Part shown: positions 1-5,589 of the stretch, piece after piece | Layout: the number at the start of each line of letters is the position of its first letter | Numbering within the stretch: position 1 is the stretch's first letter | From: Candidatus Bipolaricaulota bacterium | GTDB lineage: Bacteria; Bipolaricaulota; Bipolaricaulia; UBA7950; UBA9294 | Direction: 5' to 3' | DNA length: 5,641 bases | NCBI GenBank assembly: GCA_021129875.1 | Contig: JAJOKK010000043.1 | Location: 1 to 5,641, forward strand | Translations under genes and position numbers: made by a program | Notes under the pieces: model-generated | The model's database searches: none | Told to the model about the DNA's origin: nothing | What the model saw: the letters and a program-made list of their open reading frames with translations, nothing else

Positions 1-45
1 GATTTAAAGCAGCGGAAGAGATGCTCCTCCCCATAAGGTAGCAAG

Positions 46-96
46 TCCGCACCCCTCCTCCCTCGATGGGAGGGGCAAGGGGAGGGGAGGTGCGGA
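46..96. repeat. GC-rich inverted repeat with a G-quadruplex motif
   Basis: TCCGCAC at 46-52 is the exact reverse complement of GTGCGGA at 90-96. Inside, 55-62 pairs with 68-75 (8 bp with one G-U) around the loop TCGAT. The right half, 68-87, carries four G runs of 3, 4, 4 and 4 with loops of 1, 3 and 1 nt, which matches the canonical G-quadruplex pattern on the + strand. No T-run follows on the + side, so it is not a standard intrinsic terminator. It may be a dispersed palindromic repeat or mark the end of an upstream transcription unit; only a genome-wide search would tell. Confidence 0.6.
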
Positions 97-200
97 GCCT
101 CTCAGCCTGGTGGATGCGAGACACAGGGAGAAAACTCACGACGAGCAGGATCGAAAACTTCCACCTACCCACTCAAAACGCCGAAGAGCCTCTGTTCTGT

Positions 201-220
201 GTCAATCCGTGTCAATCCGT
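201..220. repeat. Perfect 10-bp tandem duplication
   Basis: GTCAATCCGT occurs twice back to back, preceded by TCTGTTCTGT and followed by GGTTCT. The surrounding 191-226 therefore has a 10-nt rhythm. The wording resembles short 'ATCCGTG...CCGTGGTT' mini-repeats that I recall from intergenic regions of many bacterial genomes. The role is unknown, and the comparison is from memory rather than a search. Confidence 0.6.
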
Positions 221-271
221 GGTTCTAGGCCTATCACATTTCAGCCGGTATGGGTTGACTGAGTGTTTGCG

Positions 272-300
272 TTGATTCGATCGACCTGCCGGTGTAGAAT
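272..300 (+). promoter_or_regulatory. Probable sigma70-type promoter of the thiamine operon
   Basis: TTGATT at 272-277 (4 of 6 to TTGACA) and TAGAAT at 295-300 (5 of 6 to TATAAT) are separated by exactly 17 bp. Transcription would start near 306-308, right at the 5' edge of the TPP aptamer, as expected for a riboswitch leader. No other well-spaced pair close upstream fits as well; TTGACT at 255-260 lacks a -10 box at the right distance. Confidence 0.7.
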
Positions 301-305
301 CTTCC

Positions 306-395
306 TATCAGGGGAGCTCAGATGATTGGGCTGAGAGGAGGTATAACCTCGACCCTTCGAACCTGATCTGGATAATGCCGGCGCAGGGAGCAGTA
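306..395 (+). promoter_or_regulatory. TPP riboswitch aptamer (THI element)
   Basis: This RNA domain binds thiamine pyrophosphate and controls the downstream thiamine genes. The conserved blocks are all present in order: GGGG at 311-314, CTGAGA at 331-336, ACCC at 352-355, CCTGATCTGG at 362-371, ATAATGCCGG at 372-381 and CAGGGA at 384-389. P2 is GGGG with CCC (353-355). P3 is AGCTC (315-319) with GGGCT (328-332). An extra small stem GAGG/CCTC (338-341/347-350) sits in the variable position. P4 pairs CCT (362-364) with AGG (385-387), and P5 pairs CTGG (368-371) with CCGG (378-381). P1 is weak and its exact ends are uncertain. The match is close enough to the textbook consensus that the identification is firm. 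Confidence 0.96.
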
Positions 396-430
396 TCTGT
401 ATATCCCTTGCGGCTCAGACAAGAGATGGG
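382..430 (+). promoter_or_regulatory. Probable expression platform of the TPP riboswitch
   Basis: Two mutually exclusive hairpins can be drawn. In the first, 382-389 (the aptamer's 3' strand) pairs with 404-412, giving 8 bp with T409 bulged; this breaks P4/P5 and so should form only without TPP. In the second, 402-410 pairs with 420-428, giving 8 bp with one C-A mismatch and one G-U around a 9-nt loop; it covers the ATG at 426 and the region just upstream of the ATG at 441. TPP binding would free 404-410 for the second hairpin and block initiation of thiL. TCGTTTTATT follows at 431-440, so weak transcription termination is an alternative. The pairing was worked out by hand; the mechanism is inferred. 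Confidence 0.5.
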
Positions 431-440
431 TCGTTTTATT

Positions 441-1319
441 ATGCGGGAATCAGAAGTATTGCAGATCATCCGCGCAGCGGTTGCCAAAGCCGGTGACGAC
501 GCGGCAATCCTCCCTTTTGGCGAGACCAATCTTCTCCTGACGACTGATATGCTCCATCGCACAACTGATTTTCCGGATGGCGCTTCCCCGTATACGATCG
601 GCTGGCGCAGCGTCGCTGTCTCCCTCTCCGACCTGGCAGCAATGGGTGCGCGTCCGCTCGCCGTACTGCTTGCCCTTGGCGATCCCGATCTTGCAGAGCG
701 GTTCATTCGTGGGGTCCTTGCAGGCGCGCGCGCGTGTTGCGCCGCCGCCGGAACCGATCTTGTCGGCGGCGATATAGATCAGCACTCCGAGCTGACTGTG
801 GTCGGATCTGCGCTCGGCGAGGCAGCAAACCCGGTGCGCCGCAGCGGCGCAGGTGCAGGCGATCTGGTCTGCGTCACCGGTGAGCTTGGATCGACCCAGA
901 CCGCGCTCCGCCTGTTCGCCACCGGAGCGCACGAGCGGGCGAACGCGCTCTTCTGCTTCTCTCCCCGAGTGGAGTGGGGAGAGAGCCTCGCCCCGTTCGC
1001 CACGAGCATGGTCGATATCTCCGACGGGTTGGCACACTCGCTTCATCTCCTCGCCCGAGAAAGCAGGGTCGGTTGTTCGATCGAAGAGGCGCTCCTCCCT
1101 GTAATCCCCGATCTCGTGCAAACTATTCCCCAAGAGGCACGCTCCGACGCGATCCTCTTCGGCGGGGAGGACTACGAGCTCCTGTTCACCCTGCCGGAAG
1201 CCGACCTAAAAATGGTCAGCCCCATAGTCTCCTTCCGGGTCATCGGACGGGTTGTCTGTAGTGGCGTCCGGCTGGACGGCCAAGACCTCCCTGATCAGGG
1301 GTGGGAACATGGTGGATAA
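441..1319 (+). CDS. thiL: Thiamine-monophosphate kinase ThiL
   Basis: ThiL transfers phosphate from ATP to thiamine monophosphate to make TPP, the last step of de novo thiamine synthesis, in the cytoplasm. The 292-residue product shows the family landmarks of the PurM/ThiL fold: GDD (18-20), the TTD metal-binding segment (34-36), SDLAAMGA (63-70), GGD (109-111), RSGAGAGD (134-141) with VTG (145-147), DISDG (192-196), GGEDYELLF (241-249), and a C-terminal GWEH like the family's usual GW/F-D-H ending. It is somewhat shorter than the roughly 325-residue E. coli enzyme. The start is uncertain: ATG 441 leaves a short N-terminus typical of the family with only a weak GGG 10 nt upstream, while ATG 426 adds five residues and sits in the switching hairpin. 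An in-frame ATG at 375 lies in the aptamer core and is not a start. It is the first gene after the riboswitch and overlaps thiN by 11 nt. Confidence 0.95.
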   Translation: MRESEVLQIIRAAVAKAGDDAAILPFGETNLLLTTDMLHRTTDFPDGASPYTIGWRSVAVSLSDLAAMGARPLAVLLALGDPDLAERFIRGVLAGARACCAAAGTDLVGGDIDQHSELTVVGSALGEAANPVRRSGAGAGDLVCVTGELGSTQTALRLFATGAHERANALFCFSPRVEWGESLAPFATSMVDISDGLAHSLHLLARESRVGCSIEEALLPVIPDLVQTIPQEARSDAILFGGEDYELLFTLPEADLKMVSPIVSFRVIGRVVCSGVRLDGQDLPDQGWEHGG

Positions 1320-1977
1320 CGTGATCCTCATCCTGGCGAACGGCGAGTGGAACGGCAAAGAGCGCCTCCAAGAGATTGTCCGATCAGCAAGGACCATCAT
1401 CGCCACTGACGGCGCTTGGGCAAAGGCGTACGAACGTGGGATCAAGGTCGATCTGGTCATCGGAGACGCAGATTCTCTCACAGAAGCTGAGCGCATCTTG
1501 CTTTGCTCTTCTCCTGTCGAGGTGTTGACCTATCCATGTGAGAAAGATTGGACCGATCTTGAGTTGGCACTTGACAATGCACTATCCCGTAACCCGGATC
1601 GCATCAGCATCTACGGCGCACTCGGCGGACGCGTTGACCACTCACTGGCAAGTCTCTTCCTGCTGGAAAAAGGAGTGGTCGCAAAAGTCCCGATCGAGAT
1701 CATCGCTGGAGATGAGCGGATTTTCCTTCTCGCCGATCGCTGCGAGGTTCCGGATGCGCAGGTTGGAGACCGGATTTCGCTGCTGTCGCTGGCCGAAACG
1801 GTGAAAATAAAAACCACTGGCCTGAAATATACCTTAAATAACGATCCTCTCAGACGGGCCTCGTCAAAAGGGATCTCAAACGAGATCATCTCCAGTCCCG
1901 TTCGCCTCGAAGTCAAGGACGGATTGGCGCTTGTCATCCATGCAAAGTGCAGATTCCGCGGGGAGGAATACCGATGA
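1309..1977 (+). CDS. thiN: Thiamine pyrophosphokinase (TPK)
   Basis: This enzyme moves pyrophosphate from ATP to free thiamine, giving TPP and AMP in one step, and serves thiamine salvage. The 222-residue product has the usual length and order. The N-terminal catalytic domain shows ATDGA (32-36), GDADS (52-56), KDWTDLELAL (79-88) and GALGGRVDH (103-111). The C-terminal beta-rich thiamine-binding domain shows GDRISLLSL (153-161) and GLKYTLNN (171-178) leading to GISNE (188-192). ATG 1309 is chosen because a purine-rich SD (1297-1305) precedes it and it gives a standard N-terminus; it overlaps the thiL end by 11 nt. Its stop shares ATGA with the next start. The symbol thiN follows Bacillus usage and should not be confused with the ThiN domain of archaeal ThiDN. 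Confidence 0.95.
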   Translation: MVDNVILILANGEWNGKERLQEIVRSARTIIATDGAWAKAYERGIKVDLVIGDADSLTEAERILLCSSPVEVLTYPCEKDWTDLELALDNALSRNPDRISIYGALGGRVDHSLASLFLLEKGVVAKVPIEIIAGDERIFLLADRCEVPDAQVGDRISLLSLAETVKIKTTGLKYTLNNDPLRRASSKGISNEIISSPVRLEVKDGLALVIHAKCRFRGEEYR

Positions 1978-2765
1978 AACCAGAGACGGTCCCATCGTCC
2001 TCCTTCCGGCGGCTCTTCCGCTCGCTTCTTTGGGTGCTGAGCCTCCTCATCTTTCTCCTGCTCTGGCAAGGTATTACATCGTTGTTCAACCTTCCCACAT
2101 GGCTCCTGCCATCGCCCATAGTGACTCTCTCTGCCGTGATCAACGATGCCCCTCTATTGGCGCATCATCTGACGGCTACGGCACTGGCGGCAGCATGGGG
2201 GCTGGGTCTAGCCATTCTGCTCGGATTGACGCTGGCAATGTTGATGAACGGGTCGAAGGTATTCAGCGATCTGATCTACCCTCATCTTATATTGTTACAA
2301 GCGGTCCCGCTCATCGCCGTCGCCCCGATCATCATCATCTGGTTCGGGCTTGACCTGCTTTCGAAGGTAGTGATCGTCGCGTTTATTTGTACTTTCCCTA
2401 TCTGCGTAAGCACATACGAAGGATTTCGAACCGTCGACAGCGGTTTCCGCGAACTGCTGGATACGTTCCATGCCTCGCGGTGGCAACGGTATCGCCATCT
2501 CCACATTCCGGCGACCCTCCCCGGGATCTTTGCCGGACTGAAGATTGCGGCGACGTACAGCGTTATGGGTGCGGTGATAGGCGAGTGGTTGGGCGGATCG
2601 AGAGGAATCGGCATCTACATGGTCCGTGCGTTGCAATCGTTTCGAACGGACAGGCTTTTTGCGGCGATTGTGATCGTCATGGTCATGAGTTTCGCAATCT
2701 TTAAAGGAGTCGATCTGCTGGGCGCCTATCTAGCCCCATGGTCGAAAAGGAGGCATGATGAATAG
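1974..2765 (+). CDS. thiX: ABC transporter permease, ThiX-like
   Basis: This is the membrane subunit of a NitT/TauT/ThiXYZ-type importer (binding-protein-dependent permease family). The 263-residue product starts with a basic stretch and then about six hydrophobic segments, near 17-37, 67-90, 103-123, 129-146, 183-202 and 226-248. Family marks include LPSP (45-48), QAVPLIAVAPIIIIWFG (108-124), and the cytoplasmic coupling loop ELLDTFHASRWQRYRHLHIP (159-178), the EAA-like region that docks on the ATPase. The start at 1974 has a strong SD, GGGAGGA (1961-1967), 6 nt upstream and overlaps the thiN stop by 4 nt. An upstream in-frame ATG at 1947 lies before that SD. The ThiX name rests on its ThiY and thiamine-kinase neighbours; the permease alone does not define a substrate. 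Confidence 0.9.
   Translation: MKPETVPSSSFRRLFRSLLWVLSLLIFLLLWQGITSLFNLPTWLLPSPIVTLSAVINDAPLLAHHLTATALAAAWGLGLAILLGLTLAMLMNGSKVFSDLIYPHLILLQAVPLIAVAPIIIIWFGLDLLSKVVIVAFICTFPICVSTYEGFRTVDSGFRELLDTFHASRWQRYRHLHIPATLPGIFAGLKIAATYSVMGAVIGEWLGGSRGIGIYMVRALQSFRTDRLFAAIVIVMVMSFAIFKGVDLLGAYLAPWSKRRHDE
2747..2753 (+). promoter_or_regulatory. Ribosome binding site of thiY
   Basis: AAGGAGG lies inside the 3' end of thiX. It is only 1 nt from ATG 2755 but 4 nt from ATG 2758, so the second of two adjacent ATG codons is the likelier start. Confidence 0.7.
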
Positions 2766-3750
2766 ACGTTCTCTCTGTTTGGCATCGATGGTATTGGTGA
2801 TCCTGAGTTTCCTGTCCTTAGGGTCTGAGCTTACTGTGGTGCGGATCGCCCTCGACTGGACACCGAACACAAACCACACCGGGATCTATGTAGCGAAAGA
2901 GTTGGGGTTCTTTGCCGAAGAAGGGTTGGCCGTCAAGGTCATTGAGCCGGGACCGACGGTCGCCGTCCATCTTGTCGCAGCCGGCAGGTCGGAGTTCGGG
3001 ATCTCAATGCAAGAGGAGATCACAATGGCGCGGGCGCAAGGGATCCCGGTCGTCTCTGTGGCGCCAATCTGGCAGCAGAATACATCCGGTTTCGCCGCAC
3101 CGAAAGAGGCCGGGATCGAGTCGGCGCGGGATTTCGAGCACAAACGCTACGGCGGCTGGGGGCAGGACTTGGAGCAAGTGATGCTCCGAACGGCCATGGA
3201 GATGGAGGGGGCCGACTTTGACACGGTGACAATGGTCAACATCGGTGTCACCAGCTTTACCACCGCCATCCGCCGCAACCTCGCCGACTTCTTTTGGATC
3301 TTCTACGGGTGGTCGGGAATTCATGCGCGGTTGGAGGGGATCGAATTCACCTTCCTGCCGTTGATCGAGATGGCCGAGGTGTTCGATTACTACACCCCGC
3401 TGATCATGGTCAGCGAGAAGCTGATCGAAACGGAGCCAGAGCTGATCCGGCGCTTCGTTAGGGCTGTCCGTCGTGGCTATATCTACTCCATCCTGAACCC
3501 GGATTCAGCCGCCGAAATACTCCTCCGCTTCGTCCCTGAGCTCGATCGAGAGCTGGTAATAGCATCGCAGCGGTGGCTGGCAGAAGAAGCGCGCGACGAT
3601 GTGGACCGCTGGGGTTGGCAGGAGTCCGTGGTGTGGGCACGGTTTGCGGATTGGGCGCTGGAGAACGGGCTGATCGATACCGCGATCGACCCGGAGGCGG
3701 CCTTTACGACCGCATTCCTTCCTGACAAGGAGGATCCCGCCGAGTGGTGA
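2758..3750 (+). CDS. thiY: Thiamine-precursor-binding protein, ThiY-like (NMT1/THI5 fold)
   Basis: This secreted binding protein captures the ligand outside the inner membrane and delivers it to ThiX. The 330-residue product starts with a signal peptide: NRR, a hydrophobic core to about residue 21, and a likely signal peptidase I site near SLG-SE (22/23). The mature part shows LDWTPNTNH (32-40), YGGWGQ (131-136), FFWIFYGWSGI (178-188) and DYYTP (210-214), followed by the C-terminal region with PELDRELV and DDVDRWGW, all recognisable from ThiY proteins. The only cysteine (Cys7) is in the signal peptide and is not in a lipobox, so this is not a lipoprotein. It also lacks the CCCFC motif of fungal THI5 pyrimidine synthases, which points to transport. 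Characterised Bacillus ThiY binds formylaminopyrimidine; HMP or thiamine are alternatives here. It overlaps thiX by 8 nt and thiZ by 7 nt. Confidence 0.93.
   Translation: MNRRSLCLASMVLVILSFLSLGSELTVVRIALDWTPNTNHTGIYVAKELGFFAEEGLAVKVIEPGPTVAVHLVAAGRSEFGISMQEEITMARAQGIPVVSVAPIWQQNTSGFAAPKEAGIESARDFEHKRYGGWGQDLEQVMLRTAMEMEGADFDTVTMVNIGVTSFTTAIRRNLADFFWIFYGWSGIHARLEGIEFTFLPLIEMAEVFDYYTPLIMVSEKLIETEPELIRRFVRAVRRGYIYSILNPDSAAEILLRFVPELDRELVIASQRWLAEEARDDVDRWGWQESVVWARFADWALENGLIDTAIDPEAAFTTAFLPDKEDPAEW
3727..3733 (+). promoter_or_regulatory. Ribosome binding site of thiZ
   Basis: AAGGAGG sits 10 nt before GTG 3744, 13 nt before GTG 3747 and 19 nt before ATG 3753. The spacing favours the GTG at 3744 over the ATG. 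Confidence 0.65.
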
Positions 3751-4478
3751 GCATGATCCTCGAAGTCGAGGGGTTGTGGAAGGAGTACGGATCCCTCCAT
3801 GTGCTGCGAGATCTATCCTTTTCAGTGGCCCGAGGAGAGTCGGTCGCTCTCCTCGGGCCGTCCGGTTGCGGAAAGACTACACTCTTCCGTATTCTGCTGA
3901 GGAAGGAAGGATATACTCGTGGAACCATCCGCGGGACGTTCGATGCCGCCGGCTACCTCCCCCAGGGGGGATGCCTCTTCCCGTGGAAGACGGTTATGGA
4001 GAACGTAGAGCTCCCCCTGCAGATACAGCGGGTCGATAGAGCGATACGCAGAGATCGCATCGAAGCACAGCTTTCCACATTCGGTCTCGCTGGATTCTCC
4101 GATACCTACCCGCACGAGCTCTCCGGCGGGATGAAGCAGCGTGTCGCCCTCCTCAGAACGATCATCACCGGAGCGCCGATCCTCTTCCTCGACGAGCCGT
4201 TCGGCGCGTTGGACACCATAACACGTCATCGATTACAGATATGGCTGGCCGAGATCATCGCTGATCTTGACCGGACGACCCTCTTCGTTACGCATGATAT
4301 CGAAGAAGCCGTCCTTTTGGCGCAGCGCGTCATCATCCTCACCGAACGCCCGGCTGGGATACTCGGTGAACAGAAGATCGACCTCGGGACAGATAAGCGT
4401 ACAAATCGGATGAGTAGGGCGTTCATGCACGCCAAGGAGACCCTGCTGACAATGATCGAAGAAGGGGGCGGTTCATGA
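3744..4478 (+). CDS. thiZ: ABC transporter ATPase, ThiZ-like
   Basis: This cytoplasmic ATPase subunit powers the importer. The 244-residue product has every ABC motif intact: Walker A GPSGCGKTT (38-46), Q-loop Gln74 in YLPQ, signature LSGGMKQR (126-133), Walker B ILFLDEP (146-152) with catalytic Glu151, D-loop ALD (155-157) and the switch His184 in VTHD. The sequence is of the nitrate/sulfonate/taurine (SsuB/TauB) type that ThiZ belongs to. The start is taken as GTG 3744 on the basis of the SD at 3727-3733; ATG 3753 would remove three residues. It overlaps thiY by 7 nt and shares ATGA with the methyltransferase start, so all three transporter subunits are made from one coupled message. Confidence 0.94.
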   Translation: MVSMILEVEGLWKEYGSLHVLRDLSFSVARGESVALLGPSGCGKTTLFRILLRKEGYTRGTIRGTFDAAGYLPQGGCLFPWKTVMENVELPLQIQRVDRAIRRDRIEAQLSTFGLAGFSDTYPHELSGGMKQRVALLRTIITGAPILFLDEPFGALDTITRHRLQIWLAEIIADLDRTTLFVTHDIEEAVLLAQRVIILTERPAGILGEQKIDLGTDKRTNRMSRAFMHAKETLLTMIEEGGGS

Positions 4479-5110
4479 AAGATCAGAACCCGTTTGAAAC
4501 TCACTATTGCGAGTATGACGCATGGTTCGACAGCTATGACAAGATCTACCGGTCGGAGCTGCTCGCGGTGCAGGAACTCCTCCCGAAGAATGGGAACTGG
4601 GTGGAGATCGGTGTCGGCAGCGGCAGGTTCGCTTCTAAATTGGGCATCAAGACAGGGGTTGAACCCGCAGAAGGTATTGCTACACTCGCAATGAAGCGCG
4701 GCGTCACTGTCCTCAAAGGGCGAGCAGAAGAACTCCCCCTTGATGATGAAAGCATCGATGCCGCCTTCCTGATCACCACCCTCTGCTTCGTCGATGAACT
4801 TGGCCGCACATTCACCGAAGCGTTCCGGGTCATTAGGCCGGGTGGAGCAGTGATAGTTGCGTTCATCCCGCAAGACAGCCCGTTCGGCGAGTTATACGGC
4901 AGAATTGCCGGTGAGGATCGCTTCTACAGACTAGCGACCTTCTACACAAAAGAGAATGTCTTTACAGCAATGACTCAGGCCGGGTTTCTCATCGATCGCA
5001 CAGTGCAGACATTGACCGGATCACCCGAACAGGCGAACGATGCCGTGGAGGCACCGACAGAGGGTCATGCTAAGGGATCGTTCATTGTTGTTCGCGCGAA
5101 CAAGCCGTAG
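4475..5110 (+). CDS. Class I SAM-dependent methyltransferase, substrate unknown
   Basis: The 211-residue product is a small Rossmann-fold methyltransferase of the Methyltransf_11/UbiE-like type. Motif I is VEIGVGSGR (43-51), the acidic ribose-binding residue is Glu63 in GVEP, the post-II segment is AEELPLDDESIDAAF (84-98), and the motif III region is RVIRPGGAVIVAFI (118-131). The N-terminal YCEYDAWFDSYDKIYRSEL (11-29) and the C-terminal GSFIVVRA belong to a widespread family I recognise in general terms but cannot assign a substrate to. A purine-rich SD (4461-4468) precedes the ATG, which overlaps the thiZ stop by 4 nt, so it is in the same TPP-controlled transcript. A link to thiamine metabolism is suggested by position only. 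Methylation of a pyrimidine antimetabolite, as in bacimethrin clusters, is one precedent, but none of the companion genes is here. It is the last gene of the operon. Confidence 0.9.
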   Translation: MKDQNPFETHYCEYDAWFDSYDKIYRSELLAVQELLPKNGNWVEIGVGSGRFASKLGIKTGVEPAEGIATLAMKRGVTVLKGRAEELPLDDESIDAAFLITTLCFVDELGRTFTEAFRVIRPGGAVIVAFIPQDSPFGELYGRIAGEDRFYRLATFYTKENVFTAMTQAGFLIDRTVQTLTGSPEQANDAVEAPTEGHAKGSFIVVRANKP

Positions 5111-5235
5111 GAATTGATTCCTCGTGCTGAACCTCACAGCGAGCTGCGGAACATTGAATGGCGGAGTTCAACATGCCTAAGTGGAGTCAAACCTCATATT
5201 GTAGCTTGAAAATATAGGGATTTCCATTTTTACGT

Positions 5236-5262
5236 TCTCCGAGGTCGTGAAGCGTTCGGAGG
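5236..5262. repeat. Inverted repeat in the downstream flank
   Basis: CTCCGA at 5237-5242 is the exact reverse complement of TCGGAG at 5256-5261; flanking G-U pairs extend it to 8 bp around an 11-nt loop. It has no T-run on either side, so a terminator role is not supported. It may be part of a dispersed repeat. Confidence 0.45.
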
Positions 5263-5315
5263 TTCGCCTTGCCTGATAGGCAGACAGGCCGCTGCAAAGA
5301 TGCTTGTCCAAAGCC

Positions 5316-5328
5316 CGCCCGAAGGGCG
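5316..5328. repeat. Short perfect GC hairpin
   Basis: CGCCC and GGGCG form a 5-bp stem around GAA. It is followed by CTATGTTC, not a T-run, so it is not a terminator by itself. Confidence 0.4.
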
Positions 5329-5530
5329 CTATGTTCAGCTGGTCAGTGAGCCTGTTCGCAATCCTGCCTCTTGGTTGAAATGGCAACAGCTTTTCTCGCG
5401 CCCGTTCGTTTGCAAATGGCTCTATTCGCGTTAGCTGTTGGTGGGTATGGGTCGAGAGTCTCCTACCGCAGTTAGGAACCAAGTTTGAGGAGTTTGCTCG
5501 TTGGACGCCTTGTCTAACCAGCGATCACTT

Positions 5531-5560
5531 TACCACAGAGACCGCGGAGAGTTCGCAGGG
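5531..5560. repeat. CACAGAG-type mini-repeat
   Basis: TACCACAGAG, ACCGCGGAGA and GTTCGCAGGG follow one another with a loose 10-nt rhythm. This is the style of short 'ACCACAGAG...' repeats I recall between genes in many bacteria. Read on the other strand it shares the TGTGGT/CGTGGT ending seen at 215-224, so related motifs flank the operon in opposite orientation. Repeat status needs the rest of the genome. Confidence 0.4.
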
Positions 5561-5589
5561 GTGCAAAACCAAAGATCTCGATGTTGTTT

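Larger units (their letters stand above)
1..271. other. Upstream non-coding flank
   Basis: No convincing gene lies here. In frame 3 the first bases read FKAAEEMLLPIR followed by TAG at 39-41, which could be the last 12 codons of a + strand gene entering from the left, but that is too short to support a call. The rest holds the GC-rich hairpin at 46-96, the 10-bp tandem repeat at 201-220, and otherwise unstructured sequence up to the promoter. A 69-codon open frame at 66-275 begins inside the hairpin, has no ribosome binding site and has low-complexity, non-protein-like content, so I do not call it. Confidence 0.6.
5111..5589. other. Downstream region without a convincing gene
   Basis: This stretch has no gene I can support. 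The longest open frame, 5482-5177 on the minus strand (101 codons from TTG), has no ribosome binding site I can see and resembles no family I know. Small palindromes are present: GGAAT/ATTCC (5110-5121), TTCTCCGA with TCGGAG (5235-5261), TGCCT/AGGCA (5270-5282) and CGCCC/GGGCG (5316-5328). None is followed by a T-run, so no clear intrinsic terminator for the operon is visible. GATC, common in the genes, is absent from 5111 to 5521, which marks a change in composition. Confidence 0.55.

Noticed and set aside
375..440. In-frame upstream ATG at 375 as the thiL start
   Set aside because: It lies in the conserved ATAATGCC core of the TPP aptamer, has no ribosome binding site, and adds 22 residues not seen in ThiL proteins.
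450..1133. A 227-codon minus-strand open frame
   Set aside because: It lies wholly within thiL in antisense; its translation is rich in Arg, Cys and Gly and shows no known motif.
2758..3750. A THI5-type pyrimidine synthase instead of a transport protein
   Set aside because: It has a signal peptide, lacks the CCCFC motif, and sits between the permease and ATPase genes.
4226..4873. A 215-codon minus-strand open frame across the thiZ and methyltransferase junction
   Set aside because: Both sense-strand genes here have complete motifs, and the antisense product resembles nothing; it is a shadow of their codon bias.
5111..5262. Intrinsic terminator after the methyltransferase
   Set aside because: The hairpins found are short or lack a following T-run, and the T5 run at 5227-5231 has no stable stem in front of it.
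5177..5482. A 101-codon minus-strand open frame from TTG
   Set aside because: It has no ribosome binding site, no recognisable family, and runs through several palindromes; I treat it as chance.
5430..5518. Integron attC-like core words (GTTAGCT at 5430-5436 and GTCTAAC at 5512-5518)
   Set aside because: Neither has a matching partner core at the right distance and orientation, and no attC fold can be drawn.
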